Below are positions 9,234 through 18,235 of a DNA stretch of 64,000 nt, in pieces. The stretch lies in assembly GCA_903924405.1 (NCBI GenBank), contig CAIYBH010000373.1:1-64000 (forward strand), given 5' to 3'. The position numbers and the translations under genes are program-made. How positions within the stretch are numbered: the first letter of the stretch is position 1; every line of letters starts with the position of its first letter. This stretch comes from an uncultured Planctomycetaceae bacterium (GTDB lineage Bacteria; Planctomycetota; Planctomycetia; Planctomycetales; Planctomycetaceae). Below the pieces are notes generated by a model, which was given only the letters and a program-made list of their open reading frames with translations, made no database searches and was not told the origin of the DNA.

Positions 9234-9411
9234 CCATTGGTAAGAAACATGTCCACGTTCAAACAGCAAACGGAACGACCGAGCCACAGTGGCGATACAC
9301 CCTGCAAAGTTGCATCAGCGGGTCCGTTTCGCCACTCGCCAGGCAGTACACATTGATGATTGTCAGGCATTCCACGCCAGGACTGAAAGCAGTCGCCTGC
9401 GGAAGGGTCTC

Positions 9412-11346
9412 ATGAGATTTACATTTGTCCCGGAATCGCGCCCGCTTGAGGGCTACACCATCAAACGTGCCATCCATCGCGGTGGCTTCGGCGAGGTGTA
9501 TTACGCGTTGAGCGATGCCGGCAAGGAAGTCGCTCTGAAACTACTGCACAACAACATGGAGGTCGAACTCCGCGGCGTCTCACAATGCCTGAATCTCAAG
9601 CATCCCAATCTCGTCACAATCTTTGATATCCGCCAGGACTCTGAACAGGAGCACTGGATTGTGATGGAGTATGTGGGTGGTCAAAGCCTGTACGACGCGC
9701 TGTGCAAACACCCGTCCGGTATGCCTTTACCTGAGCTTCTCACGTGGCTCGATGGCATGACAGCGGGACTCTCCTTTCTGCACGATCGAGGACTTGTCCA
9801 TCGTGACCTGAAACCCGCCAACATCTTCAGTGACGCCGGAATCGTCAAGATTGGCGACGTGGGACTGTCCAAATACATCTCCGACAGTCGACGCAGCGCG
9901 CAAACTCAGAGCGTCGGGACCGTCTACTACATGGCCCCGGAAGTGGCTCGCGGACGCTATGGCCGTGAAGTGGATGTGTATTCGATGGGGATCATGCTGT
10001 GCGAAATGATGACGGGCCACGTCCCCTTCGAAGGCGAAACCACCGCTGAAATTCTGATGAAACATCTCACAGCCGAGCCGGATCTGACGCAGTTGCCCCA
10101 CGCGGTGCGTCCTGTTCTCGCTGCCGCTCTCGAAAAAGATCCCGCACGACGTATCGCCAGTGTGGACCTGCTGCGTCAGCAATTTGTCGAGGCGGTCACG
10201 AATCCACAATCAGCGAATCGCCCCAAAGTACCGGCCACACCGCCGCCACTGGCAACACAGTCTCACTCGGACAACTCGGCAGCAGCATCCAGTTCCAGAC
10301 CAGTTGACGAATTCCCGCCCGCACAACTCACGACGATGGCCCGGCTGCAGCAGTTCTTAGACGACCGCATGCCCTATTCAGTGAAATGGATGCTGTCGAT
10401 CGCATTTCTCACGCTGCTCATAAATTCCGGAACAACCGGTCCCCGAAATACCATTCCGGAGATCCTGGTCATCTCCATCATCCTTGGCGCCTTGGGTGCC
10501 TGGTTGCTGCCTTCCGCAAAGTCCAAACTCAGGACAGCCGTTGACCACATGCGGTCGCGTGGCCCTGCCACGTCCAATGTTCCACCCGTGATGGCATCGT
10601 CCGATCCAGCGGTGCCAGCGCGTGGCCAGGCAACGCAGCAGCGGCAGAAAGCATCCCCAGTCATCCTGCGCAACGCGTCTCCCACAACAGTGCGCATTAT
10701 TCCTGTCAGCCAGCGTCTGGTGACAATGACGTCCTCAATGGCCCTCTCGCTGTCGTCGGTGCTGGTCGTTTCCCTATTGCTGTACTTCGCCACGCCCGTG
10801 TTGCCGTCCGAGGCCGATGCGTCGTTTTTCGCGATCGCGACTCTCATGCTCACGTGGGCAGTTATCGTCCCGTCGCGTCTGATGGAAGGCACCCGCATCG
10901 AACCATGGTATCGCCGCATGATACTTGGCGGTTTTGGAGCAAGTGCCGGACTGGTGGTCGGCAGAATGGCCCGATTTCTGATGCTTGAAGAATCCGCCAT
11001 GCTGAAAAGCTCCGGTCGCGGATACCTGGAACGTCTGAGCAGTCTGTCCACCGAAACCAACACTCCAACCGTTGCTGGATTCGTGATCTTCCTGACTCTG
11101 CTGTTTTTTGTTCGTCGCTGGTGGTGGCAGGCAGACAGTTTTCGCAAACAACGCCTGCGGATTCCTTCAGCGCTTGCCACAGCATTTATCGCGATGCTGC
11201 TGGCCAGACTGACAGCCTTCCCGGTGACGTTTGCCGGCACACTGTCACTGGCGGTGTCCGTCGTCGTGCAACTGTCTTCAGCCTGGACTCCGATCGACCA
11301 GCGATTCCTCAGCGTCGGTTCTGCGGAAACGGGCGGGCGACGCTGA
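9412..11346 (+). CDS. Ser/Thr protein kinase with polytopic membrane C-terminus
   Basis: A 644-residue Hanks-type kinase. Residues ~12-270 are the catalytic domain: glycine loop RGGFGEVY, Lys43 in VALKLL, HRDLKPAN with Asp132 and Asn137, the activation segment opening with DVG (149-151) in place of DFG, and MAPEVARGRYGREVDVYSMG. A Pro/Ser-rich linker follows, then about six hydrophobic segments between ~340 and 630, so the kinase is cytoplasmic with a C-terminal membrane domain. ATG 9412 follows GGAAGGG; an upstream in-frame start at 9289 is less likely. It sits between the FHA gene and a membrane-protein gene. Confidence 0.92.
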   Translation: MRFTFVPESRPLEGYTIKRAIHRGGFGEVYYALSDAGKEVALKLLHNNMEVELRGVSQCLNLKHPNLVTIFDIRQDSEQEHWIVMEYVGGQSLYDALCKHPSGMPLPELLTWLDGMTAGLSFLHDRGLVHRDLKPANIFSDAGIVKIGDVGLSKYISDSRRSAQTQSVGTVYYMAPEVARGRYGREVDVYSMGIMLCEMMTGHVPFEGETTAEILMKHLTAEPDLTQLPHAVRPVLAAALEKDPARRIASVDLLRQQFVEAVTNPQSANRPKVPATPPPLATQSHSDNSAAASSSRPVDEFPPAQLTTMARLQQFLDDRMPYSVKWMLSIAFLTLLINSGTTGPRNTIPEILVISIILGALGAWLLPSAKSKLRTAVDHMRSRGPATSNVPPVMASSDPAVPARGQATQQRQKASPVILRNASPTTVRIIPVSQRLVTMTSSMALSLSSVLVVSLLLYFATPVLPSEADASFFAIATLMLTWAVIVPSRLMEGTRIEPWYRRMILGGFGASAGLVVGRMARFLMLEESAMLKSSGRGYLERLSSLSTETNTPTVAGFVIFLTLLFFVRRWWWQADSFRKQRLRIPSALATAFIAMLLARLTAFPVTFAGTLSLAVSVVVQLSSAWTPIDQRFLSVGSAETGGRR

Positions 11347-11582
11347 ACGGGATTGTCAGAAACATGCCCCGACGCGCCGGATCTGTTCAACAACAGTTCG
11401 GCGTCTTACTGACGGACAACATGCAGACAATTCCAGGCGTTGCCCATGGCAGACACCGTCACTGATCATTAAAACTTACAACCAACACCAGATTCTCCCG
11501 GGCGACACAACAAAAACCGCCGTGCCGGCACACGGGGCTGTCCTGAAGGAACTTCCATGATTCAACCACGGAGCAGGTCCTG

Positions 11583-13091
11583 ATGCAAGATTCTTCTGTT
11601 ACCAGTGTCCAGGCAACGTTCGTGTGGGGTCCCGTCCTTCTGCTGGGTATCGGGCTGTTACTCTTTATGTTCCTCGTACTGCGCCTTCTCCGGCCGAACT
11701 GGCGTTTACCGGTGGTGATCGTTTCGACAGCGCTGCTACTCGCCGTTGGCAACTTTGTCGGACTGCAGAGAAGCGTCGTCGTCCCACCGCCTCCACAGGT
11801 CGTACAGTCCGGCCTCAGTAGTCAGGACTGGCAGCGATTGCTCAATTCGGCAGGGGCTTCACAAACCGGGGGCCCGCAAACGGTGCCGCAGTCGACGTCG
11901 GAAGGTGGCGAGCCCCTGTTCGCCACCAGGCCGGACAATCAATCACCGGACGGCGTCGCCACCCCCGGGACTGGGACTGCAAAGTCTCAGGATCCCGGCG
12001 CCTCACCACAAACAACACAGCGTGCTGAAGAACGGCCCGATCGCCGCAAACAGCTGGCGGACTTCGCCGGTCGACTTGGCCAGCTCGTGCGTTCTCAACT
12101 GGAAAGCCCCGCGACGGTAAGTCCCGCCACCAGTTCCGCAGGAGAATCGGCGAACGGTGATGTTGTCGTCTTTCAGTTGTCCGAAGAGATGCTCCGCCAA
12201 CTCCTCGGAGATTCCGCCACAGAAATGTTGCAGACATTCAATGCCCAACTGCCGGGAGGCATTCGTCAGACGTACGCACTGATTCCCCTGTCCTCGCCAG
12301 TTGGGGCAACTGTCCCACAGGTGCAGCCCTTGCTCGCCGCCAGCGGACTCAGCACACTGGCCGATTCGCTGGTTTCACTCCTGATGAACGACGACGCGGG
12401 ACAATCCACAACAATCGCCGAAACCAGCGACACTTCAGCACCGAAAGATACGACTCCAGCCGCTGAAGAACCACTGCCGGAATGGATCAGCACGCCGCGC
12501 CCCGATCAGCTGGTCGCGCAGACCTCACCCCAGTTTTCGGGAGCAGACGAAAAAGCCGCGCTGAATACGGCCGTCAGTAGCACAGCTCTGAAGTTTGTCC
12601 TGCTGAAACATGCCGGGAAACTTCCCGAAGTGCAAAACGGCACATGGGACAGCAAACTGCAACTGTCCGCCAGTCTCGCTGAACAATGCATCGCCAGCCG
12701 CTATGTCCGTTCCGAATCACTCGACACCGGAGTCGAAGGACAAAAGTCTTTCCGAGTGCACTACGCCCTCGTGGAAGTTCCCGCGACAGTTGAGCAGAAG
12801 ATCCTTGCGGCCATCACTTCCGAACTGCGAACGGGCCGTGCGGTTGTGTTGACCGCGGTCGTCGGCGGACTGTGGCTCACCATCACCATCACCGCCGCGG
12901 GACTGCGGTGCGTTACAGCCACTGTCCGCAGCCGCCGCCGGCTGGGCTGGCCTCTGCTGACCCTGTCTCTGCCCATGGCACTAATGCTGCTGATCGCCCT
13001 GACGACGCTGCTGTCGGGGAGAACCCCGCGACCTCAGTCTCCACTCGTCAGTTGGGCCCACGGACCGGCCCAACTGACGGTGAATGAATAA
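11583..13091 (+). CDS. Membrane protein of unknown function
   Basis: A 502-residue protein with two N-terminal transmembrane segments (residues ~12-37 and ~43-61), a long Ser/Thr/Pro/Gln-rich middle and two C-terminal segments (~422-445 and ~460-482), which would place most of the protein in the periplasm between the membrane pairs. A folded domain may span ~330-415 (LKFVLLKHAGKLPEV to VHYALVEVPATVEQKI). No family is recognised. A GGAGCAGG ribosome binding site precedes ATG 11583. It ends the coiled-coil/FHA/kinase run and could be a kinase substrate or envelope component; that link is inference from position only. Confidence 0.8.
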   Translation: MQDSSVTSVQATFVWGPVLLLGIGLLLFMFLVLRLLRPNWRLPVVIVSTALLLAVGNFVGLQRSVVVPPPPQVVQSGLSSQDWQRLLNSAGASQTGGPQTVPQSTSEGGEPLFATRPDNQSPDGVATPGTGTAKSQDPGASPQTTQRAEERPDRRKQLADFAGRLGQLVRSQLESPATVSPATSSAGESANGDVVVFQLSEEMLRQLLGDSATEMLQTFNAQLPGGIRQTYALIPLSSPVGATVPQVQPLLAASGLSTLADSLVSLLMNDDAGQSTTIAETSDTSAPKDTTPAAEEPLPEWISTPRPDQLVAQTSPQFSGADEKAALNTAVSSTALKFVLLKHAGKLPEVQNGTWDSKLQLSASLAEQCIASRYVRSESLDTGVEGQKSFRVHYALVEVPATVEQKILAAITSELRTGRAVVLTAVVGGLWLTITITAAGLRCVTATVRSRRRLGWPLLTLSLPMALMLLIALTTLLSGRTPRPQSPLVSWAHGPAQLTVNE

Positions 13092-13150
13092 AAAAGGGGT
13101 CAGGTCTCTTTTTTCCCAAACTGGAAAAGTAGAATGTCCCCTTTTGCGAT
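13047..13150. repeat. 3' hairpin plus GGGGTCAGG repeat fragment
   Basis: Perfect 12-base arms (13047-13058 and 13067-13078) form a hairpin inside the last codons of the preceding gene. Right after its stop lies AAAAAAGGGGTCAGGTCTC and, about 35 bases on, TGTCCCCTTTT, which is a degenerate relative of the nested element at 1215-1380. The hairpin may end transcription between these convergent genes. Confidence 0.6.
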
Positions 13151-13163
13151 TTGCGGCCAGCGG

Positions 13164-13742
13164 CTAGTGCGTCACTGGCACATGCTTGCCGGTGACTCGC
13201 ACCGTGCTGGCCTGCGGTCCCTTGTCACCGTCCTGCTGCACAAACGTGACTTCTGAATCCAGATCCAGCTCGTCAAAGCGGCCGTCGAGGACTGCGTTGC
13301 GGTGAAAGTACACGCGCAGTCCTTCAGGGGTCAGCAGAAACCCATAGTCCTCCAGCGGAAACAACTCAGAAACCACCCCGCGCGGTTCGGGCACGTGAAA
13401 CTTGGTATTCCCCCGGATTTCGCGTGAGTAATCTTCCAGCTGGCGGCGCATCGCTCGAAACGCATCCCGAATTGCCACATGTGCATCTTCATGGGCGGCG
13501 TTCTTTTCCTGCGGACGATGTGCAATCAGTTCCTTCCGCGGTACCTCGACCCGAATCATCACCTCATACCGCTTTCCCTGATGTGCGTGGTGATGCGGAA
13601 GGGTCAGAGTCACATGGCAGCTGGTAATGCGATCACAGAATTTCTCCAACGCATCGACATGTTGACGAATTTCAGCCTCCACAGCCTCAGAATGATCGAG
13701 CCCCCGAAATGTGATTTCCAGTGGAACCTGCATGGTGTTCAT
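13164..13742 (-). CDS. hpf: Ribosome hibernation factor HPF/RaiA fused to a cold-shock domain
   Basis: A 192-residue two-domain protein. Residues ~5-110 follow the HPF/YfiA (sigma-54 modulation) fold that binds the 30S decoding region during stasis: PLEITFRGLDHSEAVEAEIR, then HVTLTLPHHHAHQGKRYEVM and the basic tail helix. Residues ~120-188 read as a cold-shock/OB domain (RGVVSELFPLEDYGFLLT, VYFHRNAV, DLDSEVTFVQQDGDKGPQAS). Such HPF-CSD fusions exist in other bacteria. Start is the ATG at 13742; a second ATG is two codons on. It converges on the membrane-protein gene at 13091. Confidence 0.92.
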   Translation of the reverse strand: MNTMQVPLEITFRGLDHSEAVEAEIRQHVDALEKFCDRITSCHVTLTLPHHHAHQGKRYEVMIRVEVPRKELIAHRPQEKNAAHEDAHVAIRDAFRAMRRQLEDYSREIRGNTKFHVPEPRGVVSELFPLEDYGFLLTPEGLRVYFHRNAVLDGRFDELDLDSEVTFVQQDGDKGPQASTVRVTGKHVPVTH

Positions 13743-14034
13743 ACTCCCGAACCGGAGACAGTCGTGGATCAGGTGTGCCCGCTGGCACCCCTATGCATCA
13801 CCACTCAGCAATCATCGTTCCATACCCACGGAATCAGCCGTCGCAAACGACCGCTGGCCGCCAGCTCGACGGTCGACTTTATAGTGGTCATCCCCTTTGT
13901 GCATTCACGAAGGCACCTCAAACCGCAAGACGACGGCAAGGCGCCCGCAGGCAATCTGTTTCGCTCTGCAGCAGCAGCGATCTCGCTGATTTTTCTCGCT
14001 CCCGTGAAACGGATCGTAGTCAGCAAAGTCAACG

Positions 14035-14076
14035 AAAAAAGGCCTGTCGGATTTCAAACAATCCGCAGGCCTTTTT
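14035..14076 (-). terminator. Strong bidirectional intrinsic terminator
   Basis: GC-rich arms 14041-14053 and 14060-14071 with a short loop and one unpaired base. Six A on the left give a six-U tail in minus-strand RNA, and five T on the right serve the plus strand. The minus-strand version is stronger, so a transcript from ~14.4 kb is terminated before hpf. Confidence 0.88.
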
Positions 14077-14425
14077 CAGGATGGTAAGGTCTCTCAGGCA
14101 CTCACCATTGTGGCAAGCTCGGCTCTCAGGCGAGCTGCGTCTCTCTCTCCAAAACTCCGCGGCTTTCTCAAGGCAGCGGTTGGGCTTCAGGATCTCACTC
14201 TGAGCCCGCGTCTCTTTCATATCAATCACAATGCAAGCAGCATGCCAAAACCAGCAATCGAGATCATCCGACGACACAATCGAATCACAAAAACAACCAC
14301 AAGTCCAATCAAAAAAACACCTTACGCACACCATGGACTCATAAAAATCATCCTGAACGCCACACACACTGGCATTCCATCCTCGAGGAATTGAAATTTT
14401 TACACCGGAAAACCCCTTGTAATTG
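14077..14425 (-). ncRNA. Candidate small RNA or structured leader ending at the terminator
   Basis: About 350 bases without a supported gene lie ahead of the strong minus-strand terminator. In the minus-strand sense 14225-14400 is T/G-rich and C-poor, unlike its neighbours, while 14077-14225 is purine-rich. A weak promoter-like TTGGCA with TGATAT 18 bases later sits just before ~14225. A 63-codon frame from ATG 14217 ends inside the terminator hairpin, which argues against coding. It matches no RNA family I know (not SRP RNA, RNase P, tmRNA). It may instead be the 3' tail of the gene at 14426-14683. Confidence 0.35.
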
Positions 14426-14683
14426 TTACAAACCCAATCGGACTTCGAACCGTGCCGAAGTGACTTTGCCCTGTGCCAATTCGTCACACTGCGTGCGAAT
14501 CCGGAACATGTACAGGTCAAAGGGATCTTCAGGACTTCCATGGAACTCGGCGTCCGCAGTCCCAACAGCCGTCTCGTCTGAAGGCGTTCGATGTTTCGGA
14601 GCGTTTCCATTCGCAGGGACGCCACATTGAAGCGGTGCGGGCGAGCGATGCGAGAATTTGCTCCCCAACAGGCTGGACGGCAA
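14426..14683 (-). CDS. Small hypothetical ORF downstream of the vWA gene
   Basis: An 85-residue frame starting with TTG 11 bases after the stop of the vWA gene on the same strand. The second half (AEFHGSPEDPFDLYMFRIRT and KVTSARFEVRLGL) reads like beta-rich protein, and about 60% of its third codon positions are G or C, as in neighbouring genes. The first 30 residues are less convincing, so a later start is possible. No family is recognised. It could be an operon partner of the vWA protein or a chance frame. Confidence 0.4.
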   Translation of the reverse strand: MPSSLLGSKFSHRSPAPLQCGVPANGNAPKHRTPSDETAVGTADAEFHGSPEDPFDLYMFRIRTQCDELAQGKVTSARFEVRLGL

Positions 14684-14693
14684 ACGCCGGCAC

Positions 14694-15779
14694 TCAGGGC
14701 TCAGCGATCAGTTCGCGATATTCTCCCTGGCATTGCGCGGCCAGTTTCTGCAGCCAGGTAATCGAGCGATCGGTGTAGGCACCATTTCCAAACCGAATCA
14801 CGTGCACCGTGATCGCGCCCGCGACATGGCGAATGTCCCGCAGATCGGCTTCCGTCAACGCTGGCTCATCGCCGTCCGTCAGAAAGTAGACAACATCCGG
14901 CTTCAGGCTGAAGGCTTCCAGTAACGCAGGCTTATGATCCGTACCATGGTCTGATGCGATGCGATCAATCTCCTGGGTCGCGAGCTGTTTATTAACTTCC
15001 GTCGCAAAGTACAGAGGCTGTTCCGCCTGTCGTCGCAGCTTCAGACGTTCTCGATATTCGCTGTAAAGAATGACAGCAAACTGCTGATTTGGCTGCAGCA
15101 GCCGGAGACTGGCTTTCAACTGTGAGCGTGCCATTCTCAGACGAGGACCATCCATACTGCTGCTGGTGTCGATCACGTAGACGAAAGATTTTCCGTGACC
15201 AACAATGTTCATGAACGTTGTTTCACCGGGCCCTCCTACGCCGCCAATTCGCCGAGCCCCACCTTGTTGGGATGGCTGAATCAGCGAACGACTGCCGGAT
15301 GCCGCGCCGCCCGCAAGGCCGTTCAACGGTGTTCCAGGCCCGATCAAACCGGGAAATGGCTGATTGTCTTCTCCTGTGGCATCGGCGGCCTGAGCACCAC
15401 TGGCGAGACTGCCGATGTCCGGGACCTCAGAGGGAAGTCGACTGTCAGACCGCTGTGGATCGGGGACTGCCGTATCGTCGCTTTGGCTTGGCGAAGGGGA
15501 ATTCTCGCCGACCTGCGTCGTATCGGCATCCCCCGCGCCAGGCAACGTCCCGGAATCACGCGTCCCGTCGTCTGTTCCGTCCACTGGAAACAGACCGACT
15601 TCGCGAAAGACTTCTCCGCCGGGATTCCCGGGGCTGCCCTGCTGGCAACCCCGAAACAACACGACAGCCAGCAGCAGCACTGCCATATGCAACAGCAGTG
15701 AAATCGCCGTTCCGGCAAGAAACGAGCGCAACGATGGCCCAGAAGTCGAGTTGGGTGACTTGAGAGCCGCGTCGCTCAA
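14694..15779 (-). CDS. Membrane-anchored von Willebrand factor A domain protein
   Basis: A 361-residue protein with one transmembrane segment at ~21-42 (LAGTAISLLLHMAVLLLAVV), a long acidic/Pro/Gly-rich linker (~45-185) and a C-terminal vWA domain (~195-355). The metal-binding MIDAS motif DTSSSM starts at Asp204; FLTDGDEP near 300 supplies the later acidic motif. The TTG at 15779 is the only sensible start, with GGGAG ten bases upstream; the next Met lies inside the membrane helix. vWA domains mediate metal-dependent protein binding; the partner is unknown. Confidence 0.88.
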   Translation of the reverse strand: MSDAALKSPNSTSGPSLRSFLAGTAISLLLHMAVLLLAVVLFRGCQQGSPGNPGGEVFREVGLFPVDGTDDGTRDSGTLPGAGDADTTQVGENSPSPSQSDDTAVPDPQRSDSRLPSEVPDIGSLASGAQAADATGEDNQPFPGLIGPGTPLNGLAGGAASGSRSLIQPSQQGGARRIGGVGGPGETTFMNIVGHGKSFVYVIDTSSSMDGPRLRMARSQLKASLRLLQPNQQFAVILYSEYRERLKLRRQAEQPLYFATEVNKQLATQEIDRIASDHGTDHKPALLEAFSLKPDVVYFLTDGDEPALTEADLRDIRHVAGAITVHVIRFGNGAYTDRSITWLQKLAAQCQGEYRELIAEP

Positions 15780-16226
15780 GGATAGCTACTCCCATGCATT
15801 CAAAACGCCTGCAGCACGCCACCCGGCGCTAATTCTCTGACGACATCAGGTGCCTCCGATCGGCATGATGCCCCCTGGGAATTGTCGGGACTGCGGATCC
15901 TTTATGTGAGTTCAGTATTCGAAAATGCTCACGATTCGTCAAGATCCAACGCTTACCGCAGCCTGCGGACCTACGAGTCACGCGGGCAGACGCAACAAGG
16001 GCCAGGATGAGATGTCAATGGGGTTCCTGCGCTGAAGATTCCATTCTGAGGATTGCTTCCAGCGACCATTCTCCGTGGATGCGGGATAGCGTAAGAGGGG
16101 ATCGCCACGATACACTGTGTCCGATAAACGCTCCCGGCCTCTCCCAACCCGTTGTCGTGTCTTCAGGACAGGGTCTGTTGAATCGGTGGGGTGGTGCAGC
16201 AGTCAAGTTCACCAGGAAAACCAAAC
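15780..16226. other. Divergent intergenic region
   Basis: About 450 bases between the minus-strand vWA gene and the plus-strand small basic protein gene. No hairpin, repeat or convincing promoter was recognised. Confidence 0.55.
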
Positions 16227-16436
16227 ATGGCCAACGGCAAACATTCACCACTGAAGCATCGTGACATCGAGATCAAGGAAGATCATTCGTATTCCCGAGC
16301 CCCGGGCATGCTGCCGGGCAAGCACAAGCGCTACCACGCCAAAGTCGGCGGTCGTACTGTTAAGGGTTCGCTGGACGAAGTGAAAGCGGCGATCGATCAT
16401 CACGTCGACAACAAACCGGGGGCCTCAACGCCATAG
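16227..16436 (+). CDS. Small basic hypothetical protein
   Basis: A 69-residue hydrophilic protein rich in Lys and His, starting MANGKHSPLKHRDIEIKEDH and containing GMLPGKHKRYHAKVGGRTVK and a predicted helix SLDEVKAAIDHHVD. ATG 16227 is favoured because AGGA lies 9 bases upstream; a GTG at 16191 is in frame. It has no membrane segment or known domain. The compact, charged sequence suggests a nucleic-acid- or ribosome-associated small protein, but that is conjecture. Confidence 0.65.
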   Translation: MANGKHSPLKHRDIEIKEDHSYSRAPGMLPGKHKRYHAKVGGRTVKGSLDEVKAAIDHHVDNKPGASTP

Positions 16437-16506
16437 CCTGATCTCCCCGCTGGGGAATAAAGTTTGGGGCAGGACGAGTGCACCCGTTGAGACGCATGAC
16501 TCAACT

Positions 16507-16570
16507 GGCTCAGGTGGAACTTCGCTGGTGCGTCATGCTCGCGGCTCAGGTGGAACTTCGCCCTCCCAGT
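16507..16570. repeat. Two copies of the GGCTCAGGTGGAACTTCG repeat
   Basis: Direct copies at 16507-16524 and 16543-16560, the second followed by CCCTCCCA. Three more copies occur at about 18339, 19060 and 19165. The unit lies only in gaps between genes. Confidence 0.85.
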
Positions 16571-16726
16571 CAATCCCAGGCTATCTTTGTTCATGCGTGA
16601 CTCTGCGGCTACTGCAAGAGTCAGGCTGGGTATCGACCGACGAGACGTAAAACGCCAGCCGCACAGGTTTCAGGATGGGCACCAGGTAATTCAACGCCGT
16701 CACAACTCGAACAGCGGAGTGGAAGG

Positions 16727-18169
16727 ATGGAATCGGGTGTCACTGCAGGCTGTGGACCTGACGTCAACGATCGTTACGGAATTCCGCAGTGTGCGGCCTC
16801 AGGGCAGCGCCATACGGGATTGCTTGCGCATCAGTTTGGACCGGAAGCTCAACCGGTTGTGCGAACGGGGCGAAGGCGTTGGATCCTGCAGACCGGACTG
16901 GCGGGCCTTGGAGGACTCACGCTGCCGATGTGCCTGCGGGCAACCGCGGCGGCAAGTCCGCAGCAAACGACGATTTCGCGTCCCGTCCGTTCCGTGATTC
17001 AAATCTGGCTTTCGGGTGGGCCGAGTCAGCTGGACATGTGGGACATGAAACCGGACCAACCGGTGGAGATTCGGGGGCCATTCCGCCCCATTTCGACCAG
17101 CGTTCCGGGCGTTCAGATCTGTGAACATCTGCCGCTGCAGGCCGCGATGCAGGACCGTTTTGCCATCGTGCGTTCAATGGACGCCACCGCCAGCAATCAT
17201 ACTCCGATCACCTTTCAGGCGGGCAACCCGAAAGCGCAGCGGACGGAGACGGGACGACAGGGCGGTGGTTATCCGTCCATGGGAGCTGTGGCGGCGCGGT
17301 TTCGCGGTCCGAATCAGCCCGGCATGCCACCGTGGGTCGCGCTCGCCAACAGTCTCGCCGCAGACATTTACGGAGCGGGCGATCTGGGCCAGGCCTATGA
17401 GCCTCTGGATGGCGTGCGAATCAACGGACGATTTTCGCTGCCGAAAGGGATCGAAGTCCCGCGCCTGCAGGACCGCGATCAGTTGCGTCGCGAGCTGGAT
17501 CGATTCCGCAAATCGCTGGACACATCGATTGGCTATCAGCAGCAGGACCAATACACCCAGGCCGCATTTGATCTGGTCCTCGGTGGCGCTGCGCAGCGAG
17601 CCTTTGACCTGACGCAGGAACCTGACAGCATCCGCAATCGGTATGGGAGGGATTCACTTGGTGAAAAGGCCCTGCTCGCCCGTAGACTGGTGGAAGCCGG
17701 TGTCACATTTGTCACACTCAGCGACGCATGGGGACATTGGGACCATCATGGCGATGAAGTGCAGTGGGGCGGCATTGTGAAGGGACTCACGCCCATGCTT
17801 CCGGTTCTGGATCGGGGAATTACGGCACTCGTCAGCGATCTGGAAACTCGCGGACTCCTGGAATCAACGCTGGTGATTGTGATTGGTGAATTTGGTCGCA
17901 GCCCGGTGATGACAAAAACGGCTGGTCGAGACCACTGGCCATCGGTGATGTCATTCCTGATGGCCGGAGGTGGCGTGCAGGGCGGACAGGTGATCGGGGC
18001 CACGGACCGCCGCGGCGGTGCCATTCAGGAAAACCCATTAGGCCCGGGGGACCTTGCCGCGACCGTCTTTGAGCACCTCGGCATTGCCCCATCCGGACAC
18101 TGGACCAATCCCGCCGGCCGCCCAGTGCCACTCGTCGAACAGGGCCGCTCGATCCTGCAGCTGAGCTGA
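16727..18169 (+). CDS. DUF1501 exported protein, second copy
   Basis: A 480-residue DUF1501 protein. A Tat-like signal RRRWILQTGLAGLGGLTLP begins only near residue 49, so the frame has either a long pre-signal leader or an annotated start that is too early. Family blocks: IWLSGGPSQLDMWDMKP (~92-108), ATASNHTPITFQAGNPKAQR, FVTLSDAWGHWDHHG, and IGEFGRSPVM (~386-395). It stands alone between repeat-rich gaps, without DUF1549/DUF1553 partners. Substrate and role unknown; the fold suggests a hydrolase related to sulfatases. Confidence 0.9.
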   Translation: MESGVTAGCGPDVNDRYGIPQCAASGQRHTGLLAHQFGPEAQPVVRTGRRRWILQTGLAGLGGLTLPMCLRATAAASPQQTTISRPVRSVIQIWLSGGPSQLDMWDMKPDQPVEIRGPFRPISTSVPGVQICEHLPLQAAMQDRFAIVRSMDATASNHTPITFQAGNPKAQRTETGRQGGGYPSMGAVAARFRGPNQPGMPPWVALANSLAADIYGAGDLGQAYEPLDGVRINGRFSLPKGIEVPRLQDRDQLRRELDRFRKSLDTSIGYQQQDQYTQAAFDLVLGGAAQRAFDLTQEPDSIRNRYGRDSLGEKALLARRLVEAGVTFVTLSDAWGHWDHHGDEVQWGGIVKGLTPMLPVLDRGITALVSDLETRGLLESTLVIVIGEFGRSPVMTKTAGRDHWPSVMSFLMAGGGVQGGQVIGATDRRGGAIQENPLGPGDLAATVFEHLGIAPSGHWTNPAGRPVPLVEQGRSILQLS

Positions 18170-18235
18170 CGCATGGTCGGGACGGCGAGTGCACACCCTC
18201 GTCGCCCCATCTCGCGTTCATCATCGTGCTTAGCG

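Noticed and set aside
10374-11393. 339-codon minus frame opposite the kinase membrane tail
   Set aside because: Translation of antisense hydrophobic codons; Ser/Thr/Arg-rich and without family features.
14440-14470. T-arm-like GGTTCGAAGTCC string (minus strand)
   Set aside because: No matching stem, acceptor or anticodon arm; lies inside a probable coding frame.
14029-14625. 198-codon minus frame through the terminator
   Set aside because: It reads through the strong hairpin and out of frame with the small ORF at 14426-14683; the hairpin and composition argue against coding.
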